From an uncultured Ruminococcus sp. (GTDB taxonomy: Bacteria > Bacillota > Clostridia > Lachnospirales > Lachnospiraceae), in NCBI GenBank assembly GCA_900555215.1, contig USKR01000053.1, positions 1 to 7,473 on the forward strand: a stretch of DNA of 7,473 nucleotides. Direction: 5' to 3'. Under the pieces are notes generated by a model. That model ran no database searches. It saw only the letters and a program-made list of their open reading frames with translations, and was not told the DNA's origin. Of this stretch, positions 7,293 to 7,473 are shown piece after piece. The position numbers and the translations under genes are program-made. How positions within the stretch are numbered: the first letter of the stretch is position 1; the number at the start of each line of letters is the position of its first letter.

Positions 7293-7473
7293 CGCTGATA
7301 TTAGGGATTGCAGGAAGTTTTATTGCGATCACAGGATTTGCTGTCCTGCTTGAGACCCCCAGGAAATATGTACCGCTTGCGGGGCTTGCAGGCGCTATCG
7401 GGGGCGGAATTTATTTGTACTGTACACAGAGTGAAATAGATGTAGTACTGGCTTCATTTTTGTCCGCTCTGGC
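7289..7473 (+). CDS. YjjB-like exporter subunit (threonine/serine exporter family, C-terminal half), partial
   Basis: The first 61 codons of a gene that runs past the window end. Its ATG overlaps the upstream stop codon as ATGA (7289-7292), the usual sign of translational coupling, with GGGAGGT (7274-7280) eight bases upstream inside the preceding gene. The start is hydrophobic (MTLILGIAGSFIAITGFAVL) and is followed by ETPRKYVPLAGLAGAIGGGIY. This matches the DUF3815/YjjB pattern of a first membrane helix, an N-x-P-R-like turn and a Gly-rich second helix. In this family the two subunits correspond to the halves of single-chain ThrE, so both are expected in one complex in the cytoplasmic membrane. 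The call is firm as a family, though only about 40% of the expected length (roughly 150 residues) is visible. Confidence 0.85.
   Translation, partial: MTLILGIAGSFIAITGFAVLLETPRKYVPLAGLAGAIGGGIYLYCTQSEIDVVLASFLSAL

Overview
The window looks like a chromosomal segment from a Gram-positive anaerobe of the class Clostridia, most likely a Lachnospiraceae-type gut bacterium. The evidence is indirect: strong GGAGG ribosome binding sites, sigma-A-type TTGACA/TATAAT promoters, protein sequences of Clostridia character for IMP dehydrogenase, S2 and EF-Ts, and a split two-gene ThrE/YjjP-YjjB-type transporter. No rRNA, tRNA, CRISPR array, insertion sequence or phage gene is visible. All genes read on the plus strand, and no gene-free stretch exceeds about 200 bases.

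Left part (1-3650) is housekeeping. guaB (IMP dehydrogenase, GTP synthesis) has its own promoter and ends in a hairpin whose 3' arm also contains the -35 box of the next promoter. That very good extended -10 promoter drives rpsB (ribosomal protein S2) and tsf (elongation factor Ts). The rpsB mRNA has a leader of about 112 nt containing hairpins. A 13-bp hairpin lies between rpsB and tsf. A textbook intrinsic terminator with seven T residues closes the tsf transcript.

Right part (3651-7473) is accessory in character. A fresh promoter precedes a 902-residue superfamily 2 helicase/translocase. Walker A, DEAH, TAT, GEGWDAP and QMRGRTIR motifs are all intact, but the protein also carries two closely spaced transmembrane helices and a C-terminal domain I cannot assign. 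A membrane-tethered SF2 motor of this kind is the most unusual object in the window. Sixty bases downstream, with no terminator between, follow the two halves of a ThrE-type small-molecule exporter: a full YjjP-like subunit and the start of a YjjB-like subunit overlapping it by ATGA and running off the window end.

Genes on the left work in nucleotide supply and translation. The helicase and transporter may share a transcript, but nothing in the sequence shows that they share a function. I see no toxin, nuclease, methylase or other classical defence partner, so a defence role for the helicase is only a hypothesis.
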